A stretch of DNA of 64,000 bases from Tetrastigma voinierianum (taxonomy: Eukaryota; Streptophyta; Magnoliopsida; Vitales; Vitaceae), in the NCBI GenBank assembly GCA_016808115.1, contig JAEQBH010006410.1, positions 1 to 64,000 of the forward strand, given 5' to 3'. The translations under genes and the position numbers were made by a program. The notes under the pieces were generated by a model that was given only the letters and a program-made list of their open reading frames with translations, did no database searches and was not told the origin of the DNA. Shown here piece after piece: positions 10,995-23,949 of the stretch (positions are counted from its first letter, which is position 1; every line of letters begins with the position of its first letter).

Positions 10995-11366
10995 TCATTC
11001 TCTCAAAAACTCTACATTTGACTCTGCTCCTAAGAAGGCATATTTCAAATGTTTGGGTAATTCCTTTAGAATTAATCCTTTATAACTTTTTTTTACTTCT
11101 TGTCCCTTCTTTTCACTGCTGCTTGATTTTTCTGCAATGTTTTTATTTAGACTGAGTACTGTTTCTTTTAATTCAAGACTGACATTCAGATATTCAACAT
11201 CAAGATCTTCGATATATTGAAAATTCATCATATCCTCATTCATTGAATTCTGAATCTTACAATCATTAATCAATTCAAAACCGATGGAAACTACTGTTTC
11301 AACAATTTTACATTCAGCTTTCTCAAAAATGGTCCAGTTGGCAACCTTACTCCCATCCATAGCCAT
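10995..11366 (-). pseudogene. Athila/Tat-type gypsy pol fragment (before reverse transcriptase)
   Basis: A 123-codon minus-strand frame ends with LKELPKHLKYAFLGAES (about 11010-11062). That wording is characteristic of the segment just before the reverse transcriptase in Athila/Tat-type gypsy polyproteins. The acidic, Lys-rich stretch before it fits the variable linker between protease and reverse transcriptase. No reverse transcriptase follows to the left, so this is a fragment. The first ATG is unlikely to be a true start. It belongs to the same broad lineage as the integrase remnant at 60.8 kb but lies on the opposite strand. Confidence 0.65.
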
Positions 11367-11722
11367 CGTCTACTGGAATAATTATGTGTCTCACTTCCAA
11401 ATTGTCACGAACTCAAAAAAAATACCCCCATTTTAGTTCCAACAACCATCATAATTTGTAATTCTAGAAAGAAAACCAAGCTTGACGCTCTCGAATAAGT
11501 GATGCATATTCAACATGAAAGATTCAACCTTCTTCTGTGCCAGCAATTAATCAATTTTATAAACTTATAACTTTACTCACTTCCTTATTATCCCCTCACT
11601 CTAAATTCTGAATCAAAGATTACTGTGTCAATATTACAATGCCCAAATCCAGAACACCCCAATTACCGACAAAGTAAGTTTATTATTAACAAACAAGAAG
11701 GACCCATGACGAGTTACTTTTA

Positions 11723-11910
11723 GGGTTCAGTTATAAAAAGCTAGTTCTCATATGAGAACGAGCTTTATACCATTAGATGTTAATTTTATCTTTTGAGATA
11801 TGTGTAGATTAAAATTTTATCTGAGAAAACATAGATCTCAAGAAATAAAATCATCATCTAAAGGTGTAAAACTCGTTCTCATATAAGAACCATCTTTTTA
11901 TAGGCGAACC
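11723..11910. mobile_element. 188-bp Mutator-like foldback MITE
   Basis: The left arm begins GGGTTCAGTTATAAAAAG. The complement of the right arm begins GGTTCGCCTATAAAAAG. The arms stay complementary almost to the middle (about 11723-11808 with 11826-11910), so the whole element can fold into one hairpin. Identical 9-bp flanks TTACTTTTA (11714-11722 and 11911-11919) are a target duplication of the length made by Mutator-type transposases. It has no coding capacity. The shared arm core is agttctcatatgagaacgag-like. Confidence 0.88.
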
Positions 11911-12107
11911 TTACTTTTATGCGTCATCAATGACAAATAAATGACAAATATTAATCCAAAGGGCACATAAAAGTAAATGCTTCAAGCTACAACTCAACTG
12001 TAAAGGAATGGATGAACACAGGCCTAAGATTGTTAAAAAGGATAGTGTACGACCCATAGATAGTCCTATTACGTTTCCACCAGTTAATACAACATGGGTA
12101 GTTGTAT
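11911..12107. other. Short AT-rich spacer
   Basis: Nothing recognised between the MITE and the low-complexity tract. Confidence 0.5.
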
Positions 12108-12420
12108 CACAATTCCCAATTTCTAAAATCCTAAATCAATGACCAATTTTCAAAATTCTAATTCAAATTCTCAAATTTCTTAAAAATCTCAATTTCCAAA
12201 ATTCTAAGTCAATTCTCAATTTCTAAATATTCTTATTCAAATTCTCAAGTTCTGATTTTTTTTAATTCAAATTCCTATTTCTAAAATTTTAATTCAAATC
12301 CAATTTTAAAAATTCTCAACTCAAATTCCAACTTTCCACAACTCACAATTCAAATTTCAATTCTCTAAAATTCCTAAGGTAAATTCCATTTTTTTCAACC
12401 CAATTTTTTGGACTTTAATA
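12108..12420. repeat. Degenerate short-period repeat (caaattctcaatttc-like)
   Basis: About 300 bp is built from variants of ttcaaattctcaatttctaaaa, with period about 15-25 bp and no G over long runs. It is low-complexity sequence on the scale of a decayed minisatellite. Confidence 0.8.
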
Positions 12421-15400
12421 ATATGATCAATTTTATAATTACAATGAAATGAAATCTCATAAAATTAACTTATTGTTTGTTGGTAATTTTCTTGTGGAAT
12501 TCACCAGAACATACAAAAAGCAAGGGAGTTGGTGAATGCGCCAACATGCTGGGAAATTAGAGTATTTCCAAATTAAAAGCTATCTTGAAATCTGCTTACT
12601 TTGCTAGTTCCCTGATTCATAGAATTTAAGCATAAAATATTTTGAAAAATTTGACGAATTGAAAATTTAGAAAAGCTGTATGAACTAGTTTGAAAGATAA
12701 CGAATTTGTTATAGGAGTCGCGAAAAGAAATGCTAAAGCAAGAAAGCTTTGAAATAACAAATGCTTGGAAAGAACATATAAAAACTAAGTTAGGAATCCG
12801 GAAAAGACAATTGATGAACTTGTAGAAGACTAAGAAAAATACTGAAATAGTCTATTTTGAGTGTTTTTGAAAGTCCCGTCCTTCTTTACGATGTTGAGTC
12901 GCCATTTTATAGGCATTTCTTAGTAATATACCAACCCACTTTCTCTGAAGTAAATGTCCATGTCTCCTTTCAGTGCTTATTAAATGCTTTACGCCCGTAA
13001 CTACACACTCACGTACTACTGCCATGTTATGACTTGGAAAAAAAAATCTCTCCATCTTCCACCTTTTGGATAAAGTCTCGATATTTGTAGTGGCAATTTG
13101 ACAAATTGTTAAAAAATTAAAGGTCCTTTGGGCACTTTTGTTAGTTGATTCTTACGGGCTCGAGCTTTAAGGTGGGTTGAACTTAATTTGGCGTATATTC
13201 ATTCGACTGAGTACTACCAGTGGGCGAAAAATTATTTTTAGTGTGTCGACAGTTGTTACTGCATCTGATATGGCTTATGGGCTATGTTTGTATGAAAAAG
13301 CTTTTTATATGTCAAAAGGCTTCCTTCCCTCTTCTCATCCTTTTACCATGAAGCCCAAAGTGAAACTTACCCCTTTAAATGTGGGTTATCAATAAGAAGA
13401 ATGAGCCAAAACCCAAGCCCAGCTAGATGAGTAAAAAAAGCCCAAAGTAATACCTCGAGAAAAGCCTCTTGCCAATTTTTCTTTCAAACGTGCGGCTTTT
13501 GATCTCCTTTCTCCTATACAACCGGTTCAATTTGCATCAGAAAACTCTTCTTTGGGATTTGAAAGATTCATAGGAAGAAATATCTTTGATTTCGAGCTCA
13601 AAAATGGGTTGAAATGCACCTGAGCCTAACACTTGACGTCGTAACGTGGCTGCAAATGTTGGAGATACATTCTGTCACGTTGCGATGTGAAGGTCCACAT
13701 CGCAATGTTGGCCTGCTAAGTTTTTCCTTATTCTTTTGAGTTTCTTTCAAAAGTTATAACTTTCTCCATTCATTTCCGAGGTGAAATTTTATCTTGCAGA
13801 ACATGGAAAGGCTTGAGATATACAGAATCGTAGATGCCAGAATAGAAGCGCATGGAAGTCATCACCTGAATTGAAAGTCAAAAGGCTTGCTGCATGCTGC
13901 ATGTTGAGTTTGTTGATTTTATTTTTGTACTTTTTCACTTTGTTTTCGGATTTCTTTCGTTAGCTTCCCATGGTTGTTCTAGACACAAATATAAACAAAT
14001 AAAATATTAGAACTCTTATTTAATATAAAAACAACATTAAAAACACTTAAAACATGAAGATAAAAAGAGTATATAAGATATTCAACAATGAATTACTAGA
14101 CTCGAGGGCGAGTTTTCTTCAACCCAGGGAGAATGATGCATGCAAGCATCCCAACAATAGCCCGCTTGAAGATGCAAAGCCTGATGTATGCAAGTAACCT
14201 AACGTACACAAGCTCATAAAAATTGCAAAGAGGAGTTCCAATATGCTTTTTTTATAGAAGGAGACAGTCTGGTCTAGTGGTCGAGGAAATAATTAAAAGC
14301 CAAAATTTCATGTTTGACCAGCCCTAAGATCTTATTTGTTAATTGCTGCCTTTAAGTAAACAATGAGAATTTGGTCAACTAATTTACTTCTTGACTTTTC
14401 ATATTCATCAAATTTGGTCTAACATAATGTTGTGACTTTTCATGTTTTAGATTTTTTAAAAAAAAAATGGGAAGAGACTGATAAATTGGGATTAAAAACC
14501 TTTGTTTTAATATTTTCTTGAAAGTTCTTATCGTTGGATTCCTTTGGTAGTAAAAGCTTGATCAAGCTTTTATCTTTAAGTTGGAAGAGCAGCTTCAAAA
14601 TTCAGCGATTTGTTGATTTTCAATCTCATAAAAATAGCAATTGATTTGGAAATGATTTTTTCAAAATAGTTAATGCAGAAGTGGCCAGTGTACAAGAGTT
14701 CATATAAGAGAATTGATAAATTACAATAAGTGAATTTTTGGAAATAAATCAATTTAATAAAATATCAAATCTCATTCGTAACTCAAATATCAAATCAATA
14801 TAAAATATAATTATTATTTTTTGGAAATAAATCCTATATTTTCAAAACATTCCCATAATTGTTTACTTCTCTTCCTTTTTTTTTTTTTTTGAAATTTTAT
14901 CTAATTTTAGCTTATTTCATTGACCAAAATAATAACTAAAACTTACATTTAATATTTATCCTTCATTTTTTCTCTAAAGAACCTTTATTTTATTTTGATA
15001 TTTTTAAAATATTGTTTAAGTTTTAATTTAAAATTACATGTTTCATTTTCTAAAAAAATATTTTTTAAACTAACTTTTAACACTGTTTTAAGTGCATACC
15101 CATGCATAGCATCTGCAATTTTATTAGTACAAACACCTTGCTTATTATTTATTTATTTATTCTTTTATCTTTCCTCTACTATTTTTACTTACTATTTACT
15201 ATCCGTCCCAATTTAATAGGGTCTTTTAATCAAATTAACGAATAGAAACAACAATAGCTTAATCTCAAAATAGCACATCTTTATTGTGATGAAAATCACA
15301 AAGAACAAGAAATTAGAATGTCATTTTTCACACAACTTCATTTTATAGTCCTCTAAGAACAAATACTGTTAAGAACTCAACAACATAAATAAACAATAAG

Positions 15401-15580
15401 AAAGATGCTGTTTGTGGTCATAACATTGGTACCTTAAAAGACAAATGGCAAAAAGCCCTAATCTATTCCTTGGAAAAGAGAAATTTACAAGAAACAAGAT
15501 TAGAACAACAATGACAACAAAAAACAAAGAAAAAAACAAGTTAGTGCTAACTGCTAACTGATAACAACAAAAACAAGACT
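12421..15580. other. AT-rich spacer with an LTR-like tract
   Basis: From about 13380 to 14080 the sequence has the flavour of a retrotransposon LTR. It contains a GC-richer segment with paired words cgtcgtaacgtggctg and cacgttgcgatgtg around 13630-13700, followed by a pyrimidine-rich, AT-rich stretch. No matching second copy or coding domain is present. The remainder is AT-rich with no recognised feature. Confidence 0.35.
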
Positions 15581-17530
15581 TTTAAATAAATTTGATCAGT
15601 CATTAGGTTGAATCAAGTGATGGAGGCCATTCAAGATGAAAGGATTTGATTGAAGCAGAACTTCATCATTTGCTAGAGGTTTCAAGAATTGCTTTGGAAC
15701 CAAACACTTCTCCACAGGGCAAGCTTCTCTTGAATTATTAGAGATGCAATTGCTTGGAGCTCTTCTGCATAGAATACTTCCTCGTTATACTGCTGCAGAC
15801 ATCCACAAAAATAAACATTAAAAACATACATAATTTCCAAAAAATAAAAATAAAAAAAAAATCTCCTGTAACAAAAACTATGATTTTTTTAATAAAATTA
15901 TTTTTAGAAAAAATCCAGTATTTAATTTTCTGAGTAACCAATCTTAAGTGATTCAAGAGATATTATACAACCATGGTTGTTATTCTCTTGCATTATACAA
16001 CCTTGGTCTGCTATTCTCTTGCATCATGCAGCACAACAAGCTTTGTAGACCACCGCTTTTCTAACTATATAGCAAGAGTATGATTTTTAATAAAATTACT
16101 TTTAAGTATCCCAACATTATAACCGTGGTCTGCTATTCCTATTAATCAATACTGTACAAAGCTAAAGATACGCATAACCCTCTCTGTAAAAATTACTTCA
16201 GTTTTCTAATAAAATTGTTTTAAAATCTTAAAAACCATTATATGACTATGTGGTCTGCTATTATATAAAAATGTTAACAAACACAAACAAAATAAGATAC
16301 CTTCAACCATATACATGTGTTAGCACTGAGAAAGTCATGTGATTGCCTATAGAATTATTTAAAAAATCCAGAAAAAACATTAAATTAATTTTCTGATAAC
16401 AAATCAGTTCTGAGACATAAAACAGAGAAAATAAAAACCAAGTATACCAAGAGTGAACCATGAGTTGAAGAATAGCAACTTGAGCCTGCAAAAGAACTTG
16501 ACGCAATCGAAAGCAACTGGAAACATTTTGAGCAGTGTTCAACTTGTTGCCACCAAGAATAAGCTTCCCAAGCTCCTGCCGTTTTCTCAGTGATTTTCAC
16601 CTCCTCTCTCCACTTTGCAATCATGCTCTACCAATTAAATCTCTCTGTAATATCATAACTCTTCCTACTCTCCACACTCACATATCATAAAAATACTTTC
16701 AGGGGCGGAGTCAAGTGCCAACTCGACAGCAGGGTTGCAGCTCTGGCATCAATTCCGGACCATGGGGAAGTACCGCCCCAGATGGAAAATCATATGTATG
16801 ATCTTTCTGTAGTGCTTCTGTTTGATTCCGGGGTAGAGGAAAATCAGGACTCGTATTCTTGAGGCGGGGAAAGATTTCTGGGGAGAGGGAGATGAGATGA
16901 GTCCGGAAGGGTAAGAAGTAGGAAGAGATGGTGAGTCGTCAGTCAGGTACAAAGCTCCCTCATCCGGGTCAGCGAAAGTATCCCCAACAAATCCATAACT
17001 TTCCTCGAAAGTGAAGAAACTCTTTTTAGGGACACTCTACGTACGCTATCTACCAAATTGGCTCTATCAGGAACAAAGTACCCAAATCAGATTCCCATTT
17101 GTTGCAAAGAAACTCAAGCCGCCATGGTACTCTAGAACCTCTTCAGAAGCAACTGACCCCTTTCAGTCAAATCATTAAATAAAATAAATGCAGATGCTAC
17201 AAGAGAAAAAGGTTCAGCACTAAAGAAAGAAGAAAGAAGAAATGAAGAGAATTAAATGGTACCTAAATCTATCAAGATTAGTCTGCTTGTTGAATGAGGT
17301 TAGACAACGAAATGAAATAAACTCATAACAAGAAACTATACAAAACTGATTATAACTGCACCACCACTATTAAAAGCCTGAGTCTGGAACACAGAGAGAG
17401 AGAGAGAGTGTGGGAGAGAGAGGTGAGGAGAGTGGGAGATTAAGAAGAAGGGAGAAAAATGGGGTGAGAGGATATCAGAAAACTGCGGAACCGGTAACCT
17501 GCTCCTTGTTATCAGGATGCCCAATTTCAG
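15580..17530 (-). other. Possible spliced gene of unknown identity, minus strand
   Basis: Several open minus-strand pieces suggest exons. A CT-rich tract (seen as GA on the plus strand at 17391-17450) resembles a plant 5' leader. About 16749-17050 is open with FEESYGFVGDTFADPDEGAL. A piece at about 16440-16624 is open in two frames. One of these reads LGGNKLNTAQNVSSCFRLRQ and continues QVLLQAQVAILQLM, which looks like an amphipathic helix. A terminal piece starts at 15792 after a good acceptor (tgtctgcag) and reads QYNEEVFYAEELQAIASLII. I do not recognise the protein, and the exon frames have not been joined. It could equally be a pseudogene. Confidence 0.35.
15881..16408. repeat. Degenerate local duplications in the putative intron
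   Basis: The word ggtctgctatt occurs near 16003, 16128 and 16251, with a close variant at 15975. The word tttttaataaaatta-like precedes it at about 15885, 16082 and 16203. A 30-bp unit (attatacaacc...ttctcttgc) is directly repeated at 15962 and 15992. The phrase aaaaaatccag...aattttctga is shared by about 15908-15940 and 16361-16400. These are the remains of several rounds of local duplication. Confidence 0.65.
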
Positions 17531-19773
17531 CCACTATTTTTTCTTTTCTCTAACCCTTTGCCTCAACAAAAAACACTCCGTTTTGTTTTTTGTTTTTATT
17601 TATTTTTATTTTCCTTCGACATAGATTTGTCCTTTAAAAACTAAGATGAAAAGAAAAGACAGAAAACTGCTATATCAGTTTGTAATTTTATTTTTTAATT
17701 TTTATTTATCGGCTGGTTTTGCTTATTGACCTTATCTTCTCTCTTTTTTCAGTTTTTCTTTTGTGAAAGACGATATTCTCCTTTTTATTTGTAAAAATAT
17801 AGATTTATTATTCATCTCGATAAAATAACGATGATATAATTTATGCATATTAAAACTATGCAAAAATCTTTATATTATTCCAAAGTAATATCATTTTTTA
17901 CGTTTTTTAGTTTAAAAAAAGATTTCTTTAAAGAAATAGATTACATACCAAAAACACAAAGAGTTCTAGAGAATGATGAGAACAATAATACTCTATTTCT
18001 TCTTACATGAAGTAATAGATTTTTATTAAATTTTGTCATAACATCAATCTCTGTTTACCGTAAAAATTGTTCAGAGATTTTTTCTTTTATGTATATATAT
18101 ACTTCATCTCTACTTTTCTTGAAAAGTTTTATCTATTTTAGTATAATGTTTTTAAATATTCAACTGTACTTTGATTCACTAAAGAGGAATCTTCTTTGGA
18201 TAATATGATTAAAGTATGAGTTTAATTCCCTGTTTAATTAAATAACTTCAAAATAGTGAAAGTAAAATGTTAAAAAACTTTTCTTCTGTTTAAAAAAAAA
18301 GAAAAAAGAAAAAATAACTTAAAATGGGAAATCAAGTCGATTCTCGTGAGAACAATGCCTTGTCATCATTATCCATAATATATGATTGAATTTTAATTTT
18401 TATTATTGGTTGGTAATTTTTGAGTATGACGAATCGAAATTTTAACTGCTGCGTTCCAAATTCTATAAAATCTTAAAATATAAAATACTAATTCGTTCCT
18501 AAAAGACATCTTAAAAAAGTGACTAATGTTGTTTTCGTTTTTGTTACTGTGTTTTGGATTTTGAGTATTAATATTATTTATATTATGCTTTAGAACCAGA
18601 AATACTGGGGATCACATTTAGTCTTTTTACCTAAGCTTGACTTGGTATGCAGGTTGTATAGAAACACATGGGAGCTCAAATCCTGTGTAACAGTTTTGCT
18701 TCCCCGTGTCAGAGAAAAAAACCGCAAAGATAACGACTATTTCACGTTTGATTTGCTACCTCCATGTGTCTAGTGGCAAAAGTTTGGAACCAGTTTCAGA
18801 CCACTTAAAATGATTGACTTCCTAATAAAGGATAATTTCATGGACACCCTCAAATTGCCTGTACTTTTAAATTATGTCAAATTTATTTTTTGTAAATTTC
18901 AGATAATATTTTAAATTGTTGTATTTAACATTATAAGAAAAAGCTTCTCGAAAAATATCTAATTTATGAGGAAAAAGTGGGTTTTGGTCCGTTTATAACA
19001 AGAAAAATAATGAAAAAATAACTTAAAATTTTTAATCCGGTATCTTTTACCTTTTCTCTGTTTGCGGCGATAACTTGAAACATTTTCTTTCTTCACCAAA
19101 ACATATAGTCCCATCCCTCAAAATGAAGGTATAATGTTATAAGTTGATAAATAGATCTTGCGTTCCCAAATTCTTTGAAATATATATTTTCCTTACTATT
19201 GAGTTCTTAACCTATTGAGGTTTTTCTTCCAAAAACAAATATATCAGCATAAGCTCATTCTAAGAACAAGTTAGATATTTTTGAAAGGATTCAGATCATT
19301 CAAGGTTGCCTCTGTTATTGTTTCAGAGCAGCTTCTGATGACTCTCTTGTTTAAGACTTGTGTGATACAACCTCGTCACATGGGCCCTGTTGGTGGAGCA
19401 TTTCGAGGATTTAAGACAGGTTTCTGTGGTTTTTGTCTAAGACCTACAATGATAACTGTTTTAAAGAAAAAAACTTGCAATAAATAACAGTCTAACATGG
19501 AAAAGATTAAGGCAAGAAAATAATTTGTACCTTTATTTTGTGCTTTACATCTCTACAAGTGGAAATGAATAAGATTGCGATCTTTATGTTAGTCCAGTGT
19601 TCTGGAACTAACTTAATTTATCATAATATGAGACCTAAAAGAACTATACGAAAGAAAAATAAACTTACCAAAATCAATTACTACTTGGTTTATGAAAAAA
19701 CAAATTAGCACATAACATCTTGATCACACTTTTATCAAATAATTTATCTATGGAGAAAGAAAAATTAACAACT

Positions 19774-19790
19774 ATAATAATAATAATATA

Positions 19791-19821
<31 letters not shown>

Positions 19822-19827
19822 TAATAA
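19774..19827. repeat. (AAT)n microsatellite
   Basis: Imperfect ataataata run of about 54 bp with a few TA interruptions. Confidence 0.95.
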
Positions 19828-20608
19828 GAATATTTAAAGATAAAAAAATATCTAAATAGTAAAAGCATATATCTAAGTGTATTAAATTGATTTTAAGAAT
19901 ATGATAAAGTGCATTTTATTAATTTACAAAAAATATTAAGCTCGTTAAAAAATACATTAACAAAGAATATTGTAATATCATGCCCAAGAATTTTCAAAAA
20001 ATTATTAGTGGATATAAATTCAATTTATTCTAATTTACCATACTCAAAATATATTATTAGGAGTAGTACACCATGAATATGAAATTAGAAAAATTGATGG
20101 TTTTAATATATTGAAATATATTCAACTCCTTTTAATTGACCCGAAGCCCGAAAAAAATTGGATGAGCTGAAAGAACAAATTCTAATAATAAATAAAGTAA
20201 AGGTAAACATAATTAAAAAGGAAATCAATTGCTTTAAAAATTAAACAATTAAAATTTCTTTTGTTTTTAAATTACGTTTTCTATTCAACAGCTTCTAAAA
20301 AAAATGGTGCTTGGAGTTCATTTAAGTGATAAATAAAATAATTTTATGATATTTACTTTACACATAAAAATAGTATATTCTTTTTTTTTTGAATAAATAA
20401 TATTTCATCAGCTTCCCTATGTTAATATTTTTCATAGATAACTCTCAAATAGCTTAAAGGACAATTTTTAAACCCTTAAGGAAGCATGTTGTGAAATTTC
20501 TTATTCTGTTATCTGCGTTCAAATCTACTCTGAATAATATTCTGATCATAATCTCAATTTTTTGAACAATGAAAACAGTGCTAATCTCTTATAATTCAAA
20601 GTGGGGGT

Positions 20609-20609
<1 letters not shown>

Positions 20610-20646
<37 letters not shown>
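20610..20646. repeat. (TA)n microsatellite
   Basis: An uninterrupted TA run of about 37 bp. Confidence 0.97.
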
Positions 20647-20649
<3 letters not shown>

Positions 20650-21658
20650 CAGTAAAGATTTCATTGTATCTGTTAAAATAAAGATTAAAGAAAAAAATAT
20701 CATAAAAGAAAATTAATAAAAAAATATTAATAGAAAATTTTAATAGTCATTTTAAAAAGTAAATCAAGCTAAAAAATAATAAGAAAGAATCAATTAAGTA
20801 TTAAAATAATAAACAAATATTAAATCAATATTAAGATCTAGATTAAAGAATATAAGTTGAGAGGCAACAAATTAATTTACTAAAATAGAGGTAGATTTCA
20901 GGATATTTAGTGTCTCAAATTCTAAGTTCCTGAGATGGTTTAAGACAATGGTGTTACGAAAAAAGAAATGGAGCATCAAATTGTAGTGAGGAGCAAGAGT
21001 TTTCCACTAAGCATAACCAAGAGATACTCCAATTTTTTCTGAGTTATTTTTCTAAATCTCTCAAAGTTAATTTCTAAAAATTTGTCAAATAATAATAATA
21101 AAATTAATAAAGAATATATACGAAAGATAAATATATCTAAAGGAAAAGAAAAAGACATGTAATGAGGTCTATTATCAAATTGATTTCAAAATCTTACCAG
21201 TTTTTATTTATTTAAAAAAATTAGATGACTCGTTAAAAAAATGTATATAAATAATATTAATATAAATATTAAGAATTAAACTATTAGAACTATGTTTAGG
21301 CATATGGAATAAGGAATGAAAATAAAGAATAAATTTCCCATTCGCTATCATGAGAAATGAATAAATAATTTGATTATATTCCTGTGGTGGTTGGACTAAG
21401 TTTGAGCTTACACATGGGAATGATGATTTATTTCCATTCCATTGTTTAACTTAATATTTTAAATCAAAATAGAAAAAAAGAAAAAATAACAATAAATAAT
21501 GTACTCATGATTTAAGTAGCTCATTACATTTTCATTTTAAAATAATGAACTTTTATAATTTTTACTAAATAATAAGATTAAAATATACAATTTAAATAAC
21601 CACAAAAAATCCTTTCAATAACCCTATATAATCTTCCCTATCTATTCATTTCATAAAA

Positions 21659-21739
21659 CTCTCTCCTCTCTCTCTCTCTCTGCTCTCTCTTCTCTCTACT
21701 ACTCTCTCACTCCTCCTCTATATATATATATATATATAA
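21659..21739. repeat. CT-rich tract followed by (TA)n
   Basis: About 60 bp of CTCTCT-type sequence runs directly into a TA run of about 20 bp. Such a pair can mark a plant promoter or leader, but no gene was found beside it. Confidence 0.85.
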
Positions 21740-22200
21740 TTTTAAATAAGTAAAAATTTACCTTATTATAAATTAAAAAGGTTAAAATTTCATCAGTCTT
21801 TAATAAACATCATATTCTAATAAATCCATATCCCTATCACTATATCCATATACAACCCAAATTTGGGAATAGATAGCCAGATTTACCTATTCATTTATAC
21901 TAATTTCAATTTATTTAATTTTGATTTTTTATTTGTTTATAACACTTTTTTTACAAGAAAAGACAAAAAGACGAGGGGAGAACAGACAGAGGAAAGAAGA
22001 AAGACAACCAGAGGAAAAAATCAGTACAAATCGTTCCCCTAATACTACTATTTTTGTTATACAATCTCTTTATTTTCATCTCTTTTGCCTTATCCTACTT
22101 TTAGCTTCAATTTATTACAAATATTTCATTATTTATTATATTTTAATCTGTCTTAGCCTAGCTTATCAGTTCATATGTTATTTTTCATGTTGTAATCATT

Positions 22201-23949
22201 CTCCATAATTGATGATACTTTCAATCGGCGAAACAGAACTGCTAGAATTCTTTGTTAGTGTTAGTTAACTCTGAATCTCTGAGCTCCTGACTAAGAAGCC
22301 CAAAGGATGAAACCGAGGGTTACTTCGATTATCTCGATCTTTTAAAGTAGGTTCTTTTCAGTGAAAATCATACCCTTGATGAATGGTGCGTCGCGTGCCC
22401 TGCGCCAGATGGGGTGACTGGTATTTGTGACGTCATGCGATAAAACCCAGTTAGTTGGTCAATCTGTATTCTACCGTTCTGAGGATTTTCTTTCGCCCAT
22501 CGTTCTGATGATGGAGATAATTGATAACGATTGACCGCGATATCCTATTCCGTAATTGTTGAAAATTTGTTAAGAAATGAAATACTTTTATTTATCAGGT
22601 CCCAATATGAAATTTGAAGAAGGTGAGTTGAAACTCTACCGTTTTGGAAAGCTTGTGTGTTTGAGGGATATCATTGGCTGGGTATATTGTTTGACTTGTT
22701 TCCTAATCTCTCTTTTAATATGGCATTTGGCTTGTATGGGCTGCTTGGCGCTTTATTAGTACCAAACCCCAAATGGGTTGCCCCCTAACCGCTTAGCTAA
22801 ATAAACATAGACAAGGGTTGTATCGTTTCATGGATTGAGTGTGACTTCCACATGGCTACTAGAGGATGGTTTGATTGGGGGCGTATCGCGAGTCAACGTC
22901 TCCCATGATGTAACTTGACTTTTGATTTTTCGCGCGCGATTAGGCTATCACCTCTATTCACGCCCCCAAAGGGATCTGGCGGTTACTTTGTATTCACTGA
23001 CTCACCAGTCCTCTTCCTGCGGGGTTTAGTTTTCTTCAGGCTGTATCTTTATGCAGTGCTCATATGTCGGCACATCGTTGCCCTCTGAGGATCATTTTCT
23101 TTGTTTTCTTCCATGCCTTCATTCTCATCTTCCTTCTTCTTTTTAGCTTTTCCTCGTCTTGGCCTTGCCCGGCTGTTGTTTGGATGTGTTTGGGGCACCT
23201 CTTTTTTGTCACGACGTTAGCGCTTTCTTTATCCTTTTATGGCGTCATGCGTGCTTCTTTTTAGGTCCGATGCTCTCTTGGCTTTCTCTCTGGGGCGGGC
23301 TGTTGAGGGTCGGGAATGGCGGAGGCGGTGAGCTAGTCGAGTGGTCTCCCGTTGCGGCCAATTCGGAGCTCCGTGGTGGTCATCCCCCTGCGCACGGCAA
23401 GGGTAAGAAGAGGATTAGCGAATCAATTACCCCACAGATCGAATATCTTAAGACTGGGTGAGTGTTCGGATCGATGGCCTAGTCAGTCGACCATATATGG
23501 AAATTTTTACTTCATTATGAGCCCTCAGGATTTAGTATAAATATCATTTGGCGTCGAGACTTTCTGCCTCTTCATCCATCCACTTGTTCTAAATTGGTTT
23601 GCTTACAGTAACTTTAAATGATATAAGCTTCCCTTCCACCTTTCACCAGAGTGCATCTTGTATTCGCATCATATAACCCTGACTTTCTGACTTGGGATTA
23701 ACAGTTGAAAGCCTCACCTTGTCGTTCAGGGATAAAACTGAGGTTCGACACAGCTCTGTACTAGACTGTTTTGATTATAAAGAGTCCCGCTGGAAGGTTT
23801 TAACTATACATTTCTAAGTGATTCAAGCTCTGGTTCAGTCAATACACTCTATGCCCATCTTCATAATTCTTGAAGGCAGCTATTTTTAATCGGGTGGCAT
23901 AATTGAATATAATCGATTAAATGTTTACCAATGATTCGGTCAATAATGT
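22201..23949. other. Balanced-GC sequence, no gene recognised
   Basis: Base composition shifts here from strongly AT-rich to near-balanced. Frames at 23064-23264 and 23159-23461 (100 codons, Trp- and Leu-rich, then Gly-rich) overlap one another and match no family I know. A GC-rich patch at 23281-23430 resembles the GC-rich parts of plant LTRs, without a demonstrated partner. Confidence 0.35.

Larger units (their letters stand above)
17531..22200. other. AT-rich intergenic spacer
   Basis: Strongly AT-rich sequence with poly-A and poly-T runs and no frame above 95 codons that looks coding. Around 21290-21890, repeated ggaatgaaaataaa- and gggaatgatgatttatttccattcc-like words resemble common plant MITEs, but termini and target duplications could not be defined. 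Confidence 0.55.

Noticed and set aside
15195..15225. tatccgtcccaatttaatag-like word resembling a Stowaway MITE end
   Set aside because: No inverted partner or TA target duplication was found nearby.
21290..21890. Possible MITE with ggaatgaaaataaa and gggaatgatgatttatttcc words
   Set aside because: Neither terminal inverted repeats nor a target duplication could be placed with confidence.
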